Of a DNA stretch of 48,959 nt, positions 17,720-26,658 are shown piece by piece. The notes under the pieces are model-generated. The model saw nothing but the letters and a program-made list of their open reading frames with translations, searched no databases and was not told where the DNA came from. How positions within the stretch are numbered: the stretch's first letter is position 1; every line of letters starts with the position of its first letter. Both the position numbers and the translations under genes were made by a program. This stretch comes from an uncultured Bacteroidota bacterium (GTDB lineage Bacteria > Bacteroidota > Bacteroidia > Flavobacteriales > Flavobacteriaceae), in NCBI GenBank assembly GCA_902536935.1, contig CACAZM010000013.1:1-48959 (forward strand), written 5' to 3'.

Positions 17720-18439
17720 ATGAAAACTGTTTTCCACCCTTCAGAATCAAGAGGATATGCCAATCATGGCTGGCTAGAAGCTCGTCATAGTTTTAGTTTT
17801 GCGAGTTGGCATCAACATGATCGACTTCATTTTGGCGCTTTGCGGGTGCTTAACGATGATATCATCCAAGGGGGGATGGGCTTTGGAACTCACCCACACG
17901 ATAATATGGAAATTGTAACCATTCCACTCAAAGGAGACTTGGAGCACAAAGACTCTATGGGCAATGCTGAGGTTATTCAAGAGGGTGATATACAGGTGAT
18001 GAGCGCAGGAACGGGCGTTCAGCATTCGGAGTACAACAACAACCCAGATAAATACATCAATTTATTTCAGTTGTGGTTGTTTCCCAATAAGCGCAACGTT
18101 ACCCCTCGCTACGACCAATTGCCGATTCGCAGTCTGCACCAAAAAAATGCTTTTTTTCAAATTTTGTCTCCATCAGCCGATGACCAAGGGGTTTGGATTC
18201 ATCAAGATGCTTGGATGCATATGCTTGATGCGGATCCAGGACAATCTTTTAGTTACGAATTAAAAAGCCCAAACCACGGTGTGTATATAATTGTGATTGA
18301 AGGCGAAGTAGAAATTGGCGATCAAACCCTTTCTCTCCGTGATGCCATTGGAGTTTGGGAAACCCAAAAAGTGGAGGTCAAAACTAAAACAGATGCCGAA
18401 CTTCTTCTGGTTCAAGTACCCATGATTCAGTTAGCGTAG
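17720..18439 (+). CDS. Pirin family protein (cupin)
   Basis: This 239-residue two-cupin protein of the pirin family (YhhW-like) begins 12 bases after crtI and is probably co-transcribed. The conserved N-terminal segment includes NHGWLEARHSFSFASW and HFGALRVLNDD. Metal ligands are H58 and H60 in THPHDNMEIV and H102 and E104 in GTGVQHSEYN, as in E. coli YhhW, which has quercetinase activity. No signal peptide, so cytoplasmic. Members act as dioxygenases or redox-sensitive regulators. Any link to carotenoid metabolism is only positional. Confidence 0.9.
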   Translation: MKTVFHPSESRGYANHGWLEARHSFSFASWHQHDRLHFGALRVLNDDIIQGGMGFGTHPHDNMEIVTIPLKGDLEHKDSMGNAEVIQEGDIQVMSAGTGVQHSEYNNNPDKYINLFQLWLFPNKRNVTPRYDQLPIRSLHQKNAFFQILSPSADDQGVWIHQDAWMHMLDADPGQSFSYELKSPNHGVYIIVIEGEVEIGDQTLSLRDAIGVWETQKVEVKTKTDAELLLVQVPMIQLA

Positions 18440-18479
18440 CCGATTTTTTGAGTACATTGCATTTCCAATTCAATTGCCC

Positions 18480-19163
18480 ATGAAACAAATCATTCATATT
18501 GAGGGGATGACCTGTCAAGGGTGCGTCTCGTCTGTAGAGAAAGCCATAGCGCAACTCCCCGCTGTGGAAAGCGTCAGCGCCAATCTTAAAACTGGGGTGG
18601 TAACAGTTATGCAACAATCCCCAGTCCAAGCCGATGAGATCAAAGTGGTTTTGCCGCACAAATACGCACTGGTCGATAACCTATCAGCAACGCCTCCAAA
18701 ATTCAAACAGCTTTTTCCACTCGGGTTGATTTTTCTATTTCTGATAGTGGGAACCACAATCATTCATTACCCCATTTTTGAAACACAGGCAGTTATAACT
18801 GACTTTATGGGTTTATTTTTTGTTGTGTTTTCGTTTTTTAAATTTCTTGACCTCAAGGGATTTCAACAAAGCTTTAGGCGATATGACCCGCTTGCCAAAT
18901 CCATTCATTTCTATGGTTGGGGATATCCGTTTATAGAACTGACCCTTGGCGTTCTTTTTTTGATGCGTTTGGAAGTTCAACTGGCACTTTGGCTGACTTT
19001 GGGGATTTTGAGCATTACTACGCTTGGTGTTGTCAGGGTATTGATGTTTAAACAACAAATTCAATGTGCGTGTTTGGGATCTGTGCTCAATCTTCCGATG
19101 ACCGAGGCCACTTTAATTGAAAATGCAGTGATGATAGGCATGGCAGGGTGGATGCTATTATAG
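18480..19163 (+). CDS. HMA domain fused to MauE/DoxX-like membrane protein
   Basis: This 227-residue protein starts at ATG 18480 (an in-frame TTG at 18474 is discounted). The N-terminal heavy-metal-associated domain (about 1-68) has GMTCQGC with C12 and C15, the copper or heavy-metal site. The rest has four hydrophobic membrane segments and a C-A-C-L-G motif, as in MauE/DoxX redox-associated membrane proteins. The combination suggests metal-linked disulfide or redox chemistry at the inner membrane, for example delivering copper or reducing equivalents to exported proteins; this is inference. It follows the pirin gene after 40 bases. Its last six bases overlap the 3' end of the convergent FMN-reductase gene. 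Confidence 0.8.
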   Translation: MKQIIHIEGMTCQGCVSSVEKAIAQLPAVESVSANLKTGVVTVMQQSPVQADEIKVVLPHKYALVDNLSATPPKFKQLFPLGLIFLFLIVGTTIIHYPIFETQAVITDFMGLFFVVFSFFKFLDLKGFQQSFRRYDPLAKSIHFYGWGYPFIELTLGVLFLMRLEVQLALWLTLGILSITTLGVVRVLMFKQQIQCACLGSVLNLPMTEATLIENAVMIGMAGWMLL

Positions 19164-19691
19164 CTGTTCGACAAATACTGCCAAAGCTTTTTGGAATTGG
19201 GATTCCAATTGGGAATCTAAGATGCCCTTATTTTCACAAAAGTTTTTCTGAAAATTTGGAAGGGAAAAAATGGGAATTTTATAAGGGTTTTTCCTTGCAA
19301 TTCGGTTATGAGCTTGCTCCAAAACAGTTTTGGCACCCCGATCCCCATCATTAGTTGCCATCAACAACATGGGCTTGGAATACCAAATGTCAACCTTAAA
19401 TCGAGAGATCCAATCAAAGATATTTTTAAACGCTGCTGAATAGGAACTGTTGTGCTCGGCAAAGGAAATGATGATCCCATCTACCGACATAAGCAAGTCT
19501 TTGAAATCATGGGCAAGCTGGGGAAAGCCATCCTTGTTTTGACGATCAACACTAAAAATTGGCATTTCATAATCGTTTAAATCCAAAATAGTCGCTTTGG
19601 CATTTGGCACACTAGAGGCAGCATAAGTCGCCAATTTTTTATTAATGGAATGAATAGAGGAACTCGCACCAAAGGCAATGATCTTTTTCAT
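19158..19691 (-). CDS. NADPH-dependent FMN reductase family protein
   Basis: This 177-residue flavodoxin-fold protein starts MKKIIAFGASSS; a longer reading upstream (to 19775) lacks a plausible start and would run into the crtA upstream region. Hallmarks are the N-terminal phosphate-binding loop (GASSSIHSINKKLA), DGIIISFAEHNSSYSAAFKNIFDW, and a central segment with PMLLMATNDGDRGA. Members bind FMN and reduce flavins or quinones with NAD(P)H. It is the only minus-strand gene inside the carotenoid region, convergent with the HMA/MauE gene and divergent from crtA with 85 bases between. A role in supplying reduced flavin to a monooxygenase is conceivable but not shown. Confidence 0.85.
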   Translation of the reverse strand: MKKIIAFGASSSIHSINKKLATYAASSVPNAKATILDLNDYEMPIFSVDRQNKDGFPQLAHDFKDLLMSVDGIIISFAEHNSSYSAAFKNIFDWISRFKVDIWYSKPMLLMATNDGDRGAKTVLEQAHNRIARKNPYKIPIFSLPNFQKNFCENKGILDSQLESQFQKALAVFVEQL

Positions 19692-19776
19692 AGTTTGCAA
19701 ATTACAAATTCTGTTTGGTTTTAAAACTTCACTTTTGGGTGTGCATCGCATAAAGATAAGTGATATCTTTAGCATT

Positions 19777-20448
19777 ATGGGGCAAGTTGTTTATCTTCAC
19801 TTTTTTACGTATAATCAACATCGCTTTTGGGCATTTACCCAAATGCAACGAGCCCATGCTCGCTTGCAAGATTGCAAGGGATTGCAGTTTTATAAGTTGT
19901 TGGGAACGGGTGCGGGTGCTGGCTTTAGCTTGCGTCCCGATTTTTCGACCTATGCCTTACTCAGTGTTTGGGACAATGAAGACGACAAAAAACAGGCCTT
20001 TGTGAATTCGTCTGTTTTACAGGCATTTTTTGAACGATCTGTAATGCAGCGTATTTATGCATTACGCCCCGTCCATACACATGGAAAGTGGAGCGGTCAG
20101 TCGCCCTTTGTTGTGCAAGAGCCTTTGGGCGATAAGCCCATTGGCGTCATCACTCGTGCGACACTCAACCCCTCACGCCTGATTGATTTTTGGCGGCATG
20201 TCCCGCAGGCATCAAAGGCGATAAAAGAAGCCAAAGGCGTTGGATTTTTTAAAGGGATTGGCGAGTGGCCTTTTGTACAACAAGCGACCTTTAGCGTATG
20301 GGAAAGTGCAGAAGCGATTCGTACGTTTGCTTATGTGTCTCAGGCTCACGCCTCGATTGTCAAAAAGACAAGAGAACGCAAATGGTATAAAGAAGATATG
20401 TTTAATCGTTTTGAGGTACTAAGCGAAGAAAAAACACCTTTGATATGA
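19777..20448 (+). CDS. crtA: CrtA-like carotenoid (spheroidene) monooxygenase
   Basis: This 223-residue protein starts at ATG 19777 and matches the spheroidene monooxygenase family: FWAFTQMQRAHARLQ, FYKLLGTGAGAGFSLRPDFS, then TYALLSVWDNEDDK and the C-terminal ERKWYKEDMFNRF. In purple bacteria CrtA adds a 2-keto group to acyclic 1-methoxy carotenoids. Its stop overlaps the start of the CrtD-like gene (ATGA at 20445-20448), so these genes form a tight operon with the CruF-like gene. In this context it may add a keto group at C-2' of the psi end group. The substrate is inferred from the neighbours and family, not from sequence. Confidence 0.82.
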   Translation: MGQVVYLHFFTYNQHRFWAFTQMQRAHARLQDCKGLQFYKLLGTGAGAGFSLRPDFSTYALLSVWDNEDDKKQAFVNSSVLQAFFERSVMQRIYALRPVHTHGKWSGQSPFVVQEPLGDKPIGVITRATLNPSRLIDFWRHVPQASKAIKEAKGVGFFKGIGEWPFVQQATFSVWESAEAIRTFAYVSQAHASIVKKTRERKWYKEDMFNRFEVLSEEKTPLI

Positions 20449-21914
20449 GTAAGCAAGCAATTGTAATTGGCTCGGGTATTGCAGGAATTGCCACATCGAT
20501 TCGGTTGGCTTGTCAGGGGTTTGCTGTTTCCGTTTTTGAAAAAAACGAATACGCAGGGGGAAAATTATCTTCCTTTTCACTAGGGGATTACCGATTTGAT
20601 TTTGGCCCTTCCTTGTTTACCATGCCACATTTTGTCGATGAGCTTTTTGAGTTGGCTGGCGAAAATCCACGTGATCATTTTCAGTACAAACGTAAAGAGA
20701 TTGGCTGTAAATACTATTGGGAAGATGGTGTTCGACTTAATGCTTATGGCGATACCGATCGGTTTTTGGAAGAAGTCGATGACAAATTGGGGGTATCAAA
20801 ACACCAACTGCTAGATTATCTTGCTCGTGCCGAGAAAAAATACAATCGAACTGTATCTATATTTTTAGAGCAAAGCTTACACAAATGGCGTACTTATCTT
20901 AACAAAGCTACTTTGGAGGGCATTTTCCATTTGTTTTCCTATGAACTCGACACTACTCTGCACAAGGTCAATACCCGCCGATTGAAAGAACCACACTTGG
21001 TGCAGTTCTACGATCGCTTTGCTACCTATAACGGTTCCAATCCCTATCAAACACCTGGTATGATGACTCTTATTCAACACCTCGAGCAGCATTATGGCAC
21101 TTTTGTTCCTGAAAAAGGTATGGTTGATATCTCCAATAGCTTGGTTGCCCTCGCCGAACGAAACGGGGTACAATTTCACTACAACACACCCGTTGATAAA
21201 ATTATCTTGGAGGGCAAAACGGCGGTAGGGATACGGACGAATGGCATAACACACAAAGCCAATGTGGTAGTATCCAATATGGATGTCGTACCGACATATC
21301 GGCATTTGATGCCCGCTCAACAAGCGCCAGAGAAAAGTCTACTTCAAGAACGTTCTAGCTCGGCAGTGATTTTTTACTGGGGAATCAATCGGGCCTTTCC
21401 AGACTTGGATTTACACAATATATTTTTCAGTGAGGATTACAAGGCAGAATTCAATGCGTTATTTACAGAAAAGACCCTCCCTGCTGATCCAACGGTCTAT
21501 GTCAATATCACGGCCAAAGACGTGAAAGGCGATGCACCAGAGGGCAAGGAAAACTGGTTTGTGATGATCAATGCACCTCACGATGTGGGTCAGGACTGGG
21601 ATGCGTTGGTTCAACAATTGCGTATACGGGTTTTGAACAAACTAAATCGTAATTTGAATATAAATTTTGAAGATTGTATAGAAGAAGAGTTTGTGGTAAC
21701 CCCACCAATAATTGCTGATAAGACAGCATCCTTTACTGGGGCTCTATATGGCTCGGCAAGCAATGACCGTATGGCAGCCTTTTTGCGGCATCCCAATTTT
21801 TCACGTCAAATTTCAAACTTGTATTTTTGTGGAGGAAGTGTACATCCAGGGGGCGGAATCCCCTTGTGTTTGCTTTCTGCCAAAATCGTTGCTAATCTAG
21901 TTAAATATCCATGA
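20445..21914 (+). CDS. crtD: CrtD-like 1-hydroxycarotenoid 3,4-desaturase
   Basis: This 489-residue FAD protein of the phytoene desaturase superfamily has the dinucleotide motif VIGSGIAGIATSIRLA, then VSVFEKNEYAGGKL, FDFGPSLFTMPHF, and a C-terminal LYFCGGSVHPGGGIPLCLLS. The HPGGGIPL ending is typical of CrtD, which desaturates 1-hydroxy carotenoids at C3-C4; CrtI-type enzymes here have PGPGVPPAL. It overlaps crtA by four bases (ATGA) and cruF by four bases (ATGA at 21911-21914), so the three are translationally coupled. Together with the hydratase it would convert a lycopene-like end to the 1'-hydroxy-3',4'-didehydro end of the myxol/saproxanthin type. Confidence 0.82.
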   Translation: MSKQAIVIGSGIAGIATSIRLACQGFAVSVFEKNEYAGGKLSSFSLGDYRFDFGPSLFTMPHFVDELFELAGENPRDHFQYKRKEIGCKYYWEDGVRLNAYGDTDRFLEEVDDKLGVSKHQLLDYLARAEKKYNRTVSIFLEQSLHKWRTYLNKATLEGIFHLFSYELDTTLHKVNTRRLKEPHLVQFYDRFATYNGSNPYQTPGMMTLIQHLEQHYGTFVPEKGMVDISNSLVALAERNGVQFHYNTPVDKIILEGKTAVGIRTNGITHKANVVVSNMDVVPTYRHLMPAQQAPEKSLLQERSSSAVIFYWGINRAFPDLDLHNIFFSEDYKAEFNALFTEKTLPADPTVYVNITAKDVKGDAPEGKENWFVMINAPHDVGQDWDALVQQLRIRVLNKLNRNLNINFEDCIEEEFVVTPPIIADKTASFTGALYGSASNDRMAAFLRHPNFSRQISNLYFCGGSVHPGGGIPLCLLSAKIVANLVKYP

Positions 21915-22558
21915 TAGAACTTCTAGTTCCAAGAGAGCGCACCACACAAATATCTGTGTGCATGATTTGGTTGTTTCACATAAGTGGGGCACTAGGAATT
22001 CTATATGGCGACAGGGAATTTTTTTTACAAACTACTCCTATTAACTTATTTTTTACGCTTGTATTGTTGTTTGCCAACCTTAAAAACCCCGATCGACGAA
22101 TGGGGTGGGCTGCGATTTTAGCCTTTACCCTAGGAATGCTGGTCGAAATATTAGGTGTAAACTATGGCTTGATCTTTGGCACTTACTCCTATGGAGAGAA
22201 TCTTGGTGTCAAAGTTCTTGGCGTTCCCGTTCTGATCGGGGCCAATTGGGTGATGCTGAGTTTTATTACAGGGGCAATGGGAGATGCATTGTTTAAAAAC
22301 AATAAAATCTCAGCAGCCATCTCTGGGGCAGTACTGATGGTCCTCATCGATTTGGTGATTGAGCCCGTAGCACCCATTTTCGATTATTGGACATTTAGCG
22401 AGCATATCGCACCCTTGTCAAATTACGTCGGTTGGTTTTTGGTTGCCTTGCCAATTCAGTTGGGTATACAATACTGGATTCGCGAAAAAGAATACACCTT
22501 TTCAGCACACCTTGTTTTAGTCCACTTTTTATTTTTTGGGGTTTTTGCCCTCCAATAG
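21911..22558 (+). CDS. cruF: CruF-like carotenoid 1,2-hydratase
   Basis: This 215-residue integral membrane protein has about seven hydrophobic segments. Motifs GMLVEILGVNYGLIFGTYSYGENLG, given here as two parts (GMLVEILGVNYG and FGTYSYGENLG), then GVPVLIGANWVML and a conserved DLVIEPVAP match the CruF/DUF422 family of carotenoid biosynthesis proteins. CruF adds water to the terminal double bond of psi-end carotenoids. It is the last gene of the crtA-crtD-cruF operon, and its start overlaps the crtD stop. The tRNA-Arg gene begins at the second base of its TAG stop codon (22557), so the transcript either ends within the tRNA or runs through it. Confidence 0.82.
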   Translation: MIELLVPRERTTQISVCMIWLFHISGALGILYGDREFFLQTTPINLFFTLVLLFANLKNPDRRMGWAAILAFTLGMLVEILGVNYGLIFGTYSYGENLGVKVLGVPVLIGANWVMLSFITGAMGDALFKNNKISAAISGAVLMVLIDLVIEPVAPIFDYWTFSEHIAPLSNYVGWFLVALPIQLGIQYWIREKEYTFSAHLVLVHFLFFGVFALQ

Positions 22559-22628
22559 CCCCGTAGTTCAATGGATAGAATAGAAGTTTCCTAAACTTTA
22601 GATTCAGGTTCGATTCCTGACGGGGCTA
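22557..22628 (+). tRNA. tRNA-Arg (anticodon CCU)
   Basis: This is a full 72-base cloverleaf. Acceptor stem AGCCCCG (22557-22563) pairs with CGGGGCT (22621-22627); U8-A9 follow. D stem GTTC pairs with GAAT (one G-U). Anticodon stem GAAGT pairs with ACTTT (one G-U) around loop TTCCTAA with anticodon CCT at 22590-22592. T stem TCAGG/CCTGA carries loop TTCGATT. The discriminator is A at 22628. The CCA end is not fully encoded (CA then A follows). It decodes AGG. Its first two bases are the last two of the cruF stop codon. Confidence 0.95.
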
Positions 22629-22661
22629 CAACATCAAAAAAATTCAATACTCAAATCAGAA

Positions 22662-25600
22662 CTAATTTCTGCTGATAATGAGAGAATTATTTGAAATTGT
22701 TTTTCCAAACGAATCTATAATACTTACAAAATAATAACCAGATGCGAAAGGAGTGTCAATTGAATAGTAATCGGTTTCTTCAATTTTTACTTTACGGATT
22801 ACACGACCATGAATATCACGAACTATAATTTTGCTAAATAAAATATTTGATTCAATTGAAATTCTGTCTTTAGCTGGATTTGGATAAATCGAAACCCTTT
22901 CAATTATTTCTTCTTCATCTTCATCTTCATCTGGTTTCTCATTAAAAATTTCAAATTCAACCCAATTTAAGTTAAATGAACTTTCTGTTACATTCATTCT
23001 CATCTCATAAGACCCTCTAGGCAGATCAATCTCTTTTTCTATTGTTTTCCAGTTTTGCCATCCACCCGTATTATTGATTTCGAATTTATCTAAGATAATA
23101 TTTTCATTTAGTCCGTTATTAAATTCAAGTGAGAATTCACCTCCCCCTGTATTACTGGAAACTCTTGCTTTTACCTTATAAGTTTCTTCAGAATTAACAT
23201 AAATTAAATAGTTAGAAAAATCTCCTTTATCCATGTAAGATAAATTTGATCCACCACCCTCATCATTGCAGTTTTCTAAGCTAAGCCCTGATTGTTTAAA
23301 ATACTCTTCAGCTTCAATTTTTCCAGGAATTTGAAATCCTTCCCCCTCATTATATTCAAATTCAATCCAATTAAAATTAAAACCTCCTTCAATAACATTA
23401 AGAGTTAATGTGTAATCCCCAGGCATGATTATTAAATCTTCTGAAACAGTTTGCCAAGACTGCCAACCATTTGTTTGAGGTGTGGTAAAAGTGTGTAAAA
23501 ACTCATCTAAAGAATTTTCTGCTGATAAGGATGCTCTTACTTTACCAGACTCAAAACCGGCTGTTCTTAATGAAATTTTGTAGCTACCAGGTTTAGCTAC
23601 TGAAATTAAATATTTCATGTAGTCGCCCGATTCAATATAACTGAGATTTTTCCCCCCTCCAGTATCTGAGCAGTTCTCAATTTCAACACCATAATTTACA
23701 TAATAGTCTTCAGCTTCAATTTTGGAGGGAACCATATTGTATTGTAAATCCTCTGAAAGATATTCAAACTCATACCAATTGATGTTGACAGCAGATTCTA
23801 GTGGTGACATTTTCATGATATAATTTCCCTGTGGCAAAACGGTTTGTTGCTCTACGGTTTTCCATGTATTCCATCCTCCAGTTCGTTCGGGTTTTACAAG
23901 CGCAATGTTGTAGGCAGAGCCGTCAGAATTTTCAAGTTCTAAGGAAAACTCAGCATCATCGTAGTCAGTTGCAATTCTACTTTTGACCAAATAGGTTCCC
24001 TGATTATTTACATTTACTCTATAATTTGCAAAATCTCCTACATCTAAGTAACCTAATTGTTCTCCACCTCCGGAATCAAAAGATTCTGAAACAACTAACC
24101 CTGATTGAGTATCGAAATTTTCAGCTTCGATTTTTCCAGGAATATTTAACCTTTCAGACTCGTCAATTAATTCAAAGTTCATCCAATTCAAATTAAATTC
24201 ATTACTCAAAACAGAAAAAAGTAAAGTGTATTTTCCATGTTCTAAATAAATTTCATCCTCAGCCGTTTGCCATGTTTGCCAACCATTGGTTCCATTAAAA
24301 TTGTATGATTTGAAATATACAACTTCACTATCTTGCTTAAATGATAAACTAAAAGATATATCTTGTCTTTCACTTGCAATCCTAAATTGAGCTAAATAGT
24401 TTGAACTTTCTTGAACATCAATTTCATAAGTTGCATTATCACCTGGCTGTAAATCCTTGATATTTAAACCTAAACCTGTGTCGGTAGTTTCTTCAGTCCC
24501 TATTCCATTTGCAGATTCATAATCTTCCGCTTCAATTTTTCCTGGCACTAGTTTTATAATTTCAATTAAGTTTTGGACTGGGAAATTTGTAAAATTTCCT
24601 AATGATTCACCAGTATCTGAAATAATTCCACCGTCAATATAACTTACTGAAATTTCATCGTAAAATGATAATGCTTCATTTACTTTAATTAGAATATTAT
24701 TTTGATTTTCAATATCAATTTCAATATTGCTGATGTTTACACCAGCCCCATTTGCTTTAACAGTAAAAGATTGGAAATTATTTATTTGTGAAGCAATATT
24801 TTTATTTAATGACAATTTAATTTCGTCATCTTTATTTTCAATTATTGCTCCAATATGTTTAAAATCTGGAGATTGATTATCAGATAACTTAAATTCAAAT
24901 GATTCAACGTTAAATTCAACATCTCCAATTATTCTAACTTTGAAAGAGTTTTCTCCTTGCTTCAAAAAGGATGTTTTAGATGTAACAGTTGAAAAGTTAG
25001 AGTAACTACCTGTATTACCTAAGCCTCTAATTGGTGAAATAATTGAATTATTCCATTCAAATTGAATCTTTCCACCTGCATTTAATGCAGAATATTTTGT
25101 ATGAATATCATAAAACCCAGCTTGTTCTACATAAACAGTATATTTCATCCACTCACGGTCACGAACATAACCAACACTATACCCATTTGATGAATTGCTT
25201 CCAGAGCCATAATTAGAAATATCCACTCCATCATTTCTATAAACCCATCCCAAATTCCAACTGGTAGTACCATTTGACCCTGAGTAATTGCCATATTCTG
25301 TATCATTATACGCAACTCCTTGAGTGCCTAAATCGTAATGTGTTGCCAGAATTGTTCCTGGTAATTTGTTTTCACTGAAGGGAAGTAATTCATTAGAGCT
25401 TGGCTGACGAATCATAGCGTCAACAACTCCTTTGTTAAATATGTTATTGCTAATATTTGAAGAAATGGCCAGATCCATTAAGCCTTGAAAAGATAGGTCA
25501 GGATCTGGCCTATCAGCCTCTCCTTTAAAATAGTCAACTATTTGATTGTAATAGGTGTTAGTTGGAATCGAATTTATAGAAACCGTTGTACTTAATCGTT

Positions 25601-26612
25601 TAGATGGCCACCATGCCCAACCGATGTTGTTATTCTCAAATAACGAAATAGCTTCTTTAAACCATACATTTGAATTTTCACCACTTTCTCCCATCCAAAG
25701 GGGTATATCGTATTGTTCTCTCATATCCAATACCCACTGAATTGTATTTTGTGTATTTATATTCCAGTATTTATGAAAACTGTAAACCATATTATTATCC
25801 CATGGTGGGGTCAATCCAGTAAAATCATTTGCAAACCAGTTTCCCTCGATAAAAATTATATGATTTTGGTCATGAGATCTGATGGAATTGGTAATTTGAA
25901 CATATAACTCACGAATTTCACTTCCACTCAAATTCCAATTAGGCTCATTTAAAATATCATAACCACCTATCCATTCTTTATTTTTATAACGTTCAGCCAA
26001 TTTACCCCAAAGTGCAACTGTTTTATTTTTATTTCTTGAGCTTTCCCATAATGAAGGTAAATTAGGATCATAATCTGAAATGCCCTCGTCATATCCCTGA
26101 CCACCCGGTGCAGCATGGAGATCTAATATTAGATATAATTCATTTTCTTCACACCATAAAAGAAGCTCATCGATAATTTCAAAACCTTTGTTAAGCCATG
26201 TATTTTCATCTTCATTCTCCTCTTCAATTGGCAAGGTAAATAGGTTATAATGCATAGGAACACGAACACTATTAAATCCCCATGAAGCCATAGAATCAAT
26301 ATCCTCTTTTGTAATAAAGTTTTCTAGCCAGGCATCATAAAATTGTTCAGTTCTTTCTGGACCAATTAAATCTTCAATTTTAGTTCTAAAGTCTTTTTGA
26401 TTAGCGGCCCCTCCAGAAACCTTCATCATATATGGCTCTTGAAGCATCCATCCTCCAAGACCCAAACCCCTAAGAATTATAGGATTACTATTTTTATCGA
26501 TAATATCCTTACCCGAAGTTTTCAAAAATTGTGAACTAACAGTTGTTGATGCTAGTAAAACAAATATTAGAGTCAATAAATTGTTTTGTGAAAAATTCTG
26601 ATTTTTTATCAT
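22662..26612 (-). CDS. GH5 glucanase with five CBM6-like modules and T9SS sorting domain
   Basis: This is a 1316-residue secreted enzyme. Order: signal peptide (about 1-28); GH5 catalytic domain (about 30-365) with GLGLGGWM, the acid/base E223 in ILNEPNW and nucleophile E309 in MGESGEN; a CBM6-like module (about 415-575); a SwmB/Ig-like domain (about 580-685); four more CBM6-like modules in tandem starting near 688, 824, 960 and 1094, each opening PGKIEAE or PSKIEAE and ending near NWxEFE; an Asp/Glu linker (about 1226-1235); and a T9SS type A domain with YPNPAKDRI. GH5 enzymes of this look act on beta-1,3- or beta-1,3/1,6-glucans; the subfamily is not certain. It is the last gene of the PUL, 46 bases after GH16. 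Confidence 0.88.
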   Translation of the reverse strand: MIKNQNFSQNNLLTLIFVLLASTTVSSQFLKTSGKDIIDKNSNPIILRGLGLGGWMLQEPYMMKVSGGAANQKDFRTKIEDLIGPERTEQFYDAWLENFITKEDIDSMASWGFNSVRVPMHYNLFTLPIEEENEDENTWLNKGFEIIDELLLWCEENELYLILDLHAAPGGQGYDEGISDYDPNLPSLWESSRNKNKTVALWGKLAERYKNKEWIGGYDILNEPNWNLSGSEIRELYVQITNSIRSHDQNHIIFIEGNWFANDFTGLTPPWDNNMVYSFHKYWNINTQNTIQWVLDMREQYDIPLWMGESGENSNVWFKEAISLFENNNIGWAWWPSKRLSTTVSINSIPTNTYYNQIVDYFKGEADRPDPDLSFQGLMDLAISSNISNNIFNKGVVDAMIRQPSSNELLPFSENKLPGTILATHYDLGTQGVAYNDTEYGNYSGSNGTTSWNLGWVYRNDGVDISNYGSGSNSSNGYSVGYVRDREWMKYTVYVEQAGFYDIHTKYSALNAGGKIQFEWNNSIISPIRGLGNTGSYSNFSTVTSKTSFLKQGENSFKVRIIGDVEFNVESFEFKLSDNQSPDFKHIGAIIENKDDEIKLSLNKNIASQINNFQSFTVKANGAGVNISNIEIDIENQNNILIKVNEALSFYDEISVSYIDGGIISDTGESLGNFTNFPVQNLIEIIKLVPGKIEAEDYESANGIGTEETTDTGLGLNIKDLQPGDNATYEIDVQESSNYLAQFRIASERQDISFSLSFKQDSEVVYFKSYNFNGTNGWQTWQTAEDEIYLEHGKYTLLFSVLSNEFNLNWMNFELIDESERLNIPGKIEAENFDTQSGLVVSESFDSGGGEQLGYLDVGDFANYRVNVNNQGTYLVKSRIATDYDDAEFSLELENSDGSAYNIALVKPERTGGWNTWKTVEQQTVLPQGNYIMKMSPLESAVNINWYEFEYLSEDLQYNMVPSKIEAEDYYVNYGVEIENCSDTGGGKNLSYIESGDYMKYLISVAKPGSYKISLRTAGFESGKVRASLSAENSLDEFLHTFTTPQTNGWQSWQTVSEDLIIMPGDYTLTLNVIEGGFNFNWIEFEYNEGEGFQIPGKIEAEEYFKQSGLSLENCNDEGGGSNLSYMDKGDFSNYLIYVNSEETYKVKARVSSNTGGGEFSLEFNNGLNENIILDKFEINNTGGWQNWKTIEKEIDLPRGSYEMRMNVTESSFNLNWVEFEIFNEKPDEDEDEEEIIERVSIYPNPAKDRISIESNILFSKIIVRDIHGRVIRKVKIEETDYYSIDTPFASGYYFVSIIDSFGKTISNNSLIISRN

Positions 26613-26658
26613 TTTAATATTTCCAACTTGAATTCAATAAAAAAGCAGAAGAAATGAG

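Noticed and set aside
19692-19775. N-terminal extension of the FMN reductase to 19775
   Set aside because: The added residues have no flavodoxin-fold character and would overlap the probable promoter of crtA; ATG at 19691 gives a standard start.
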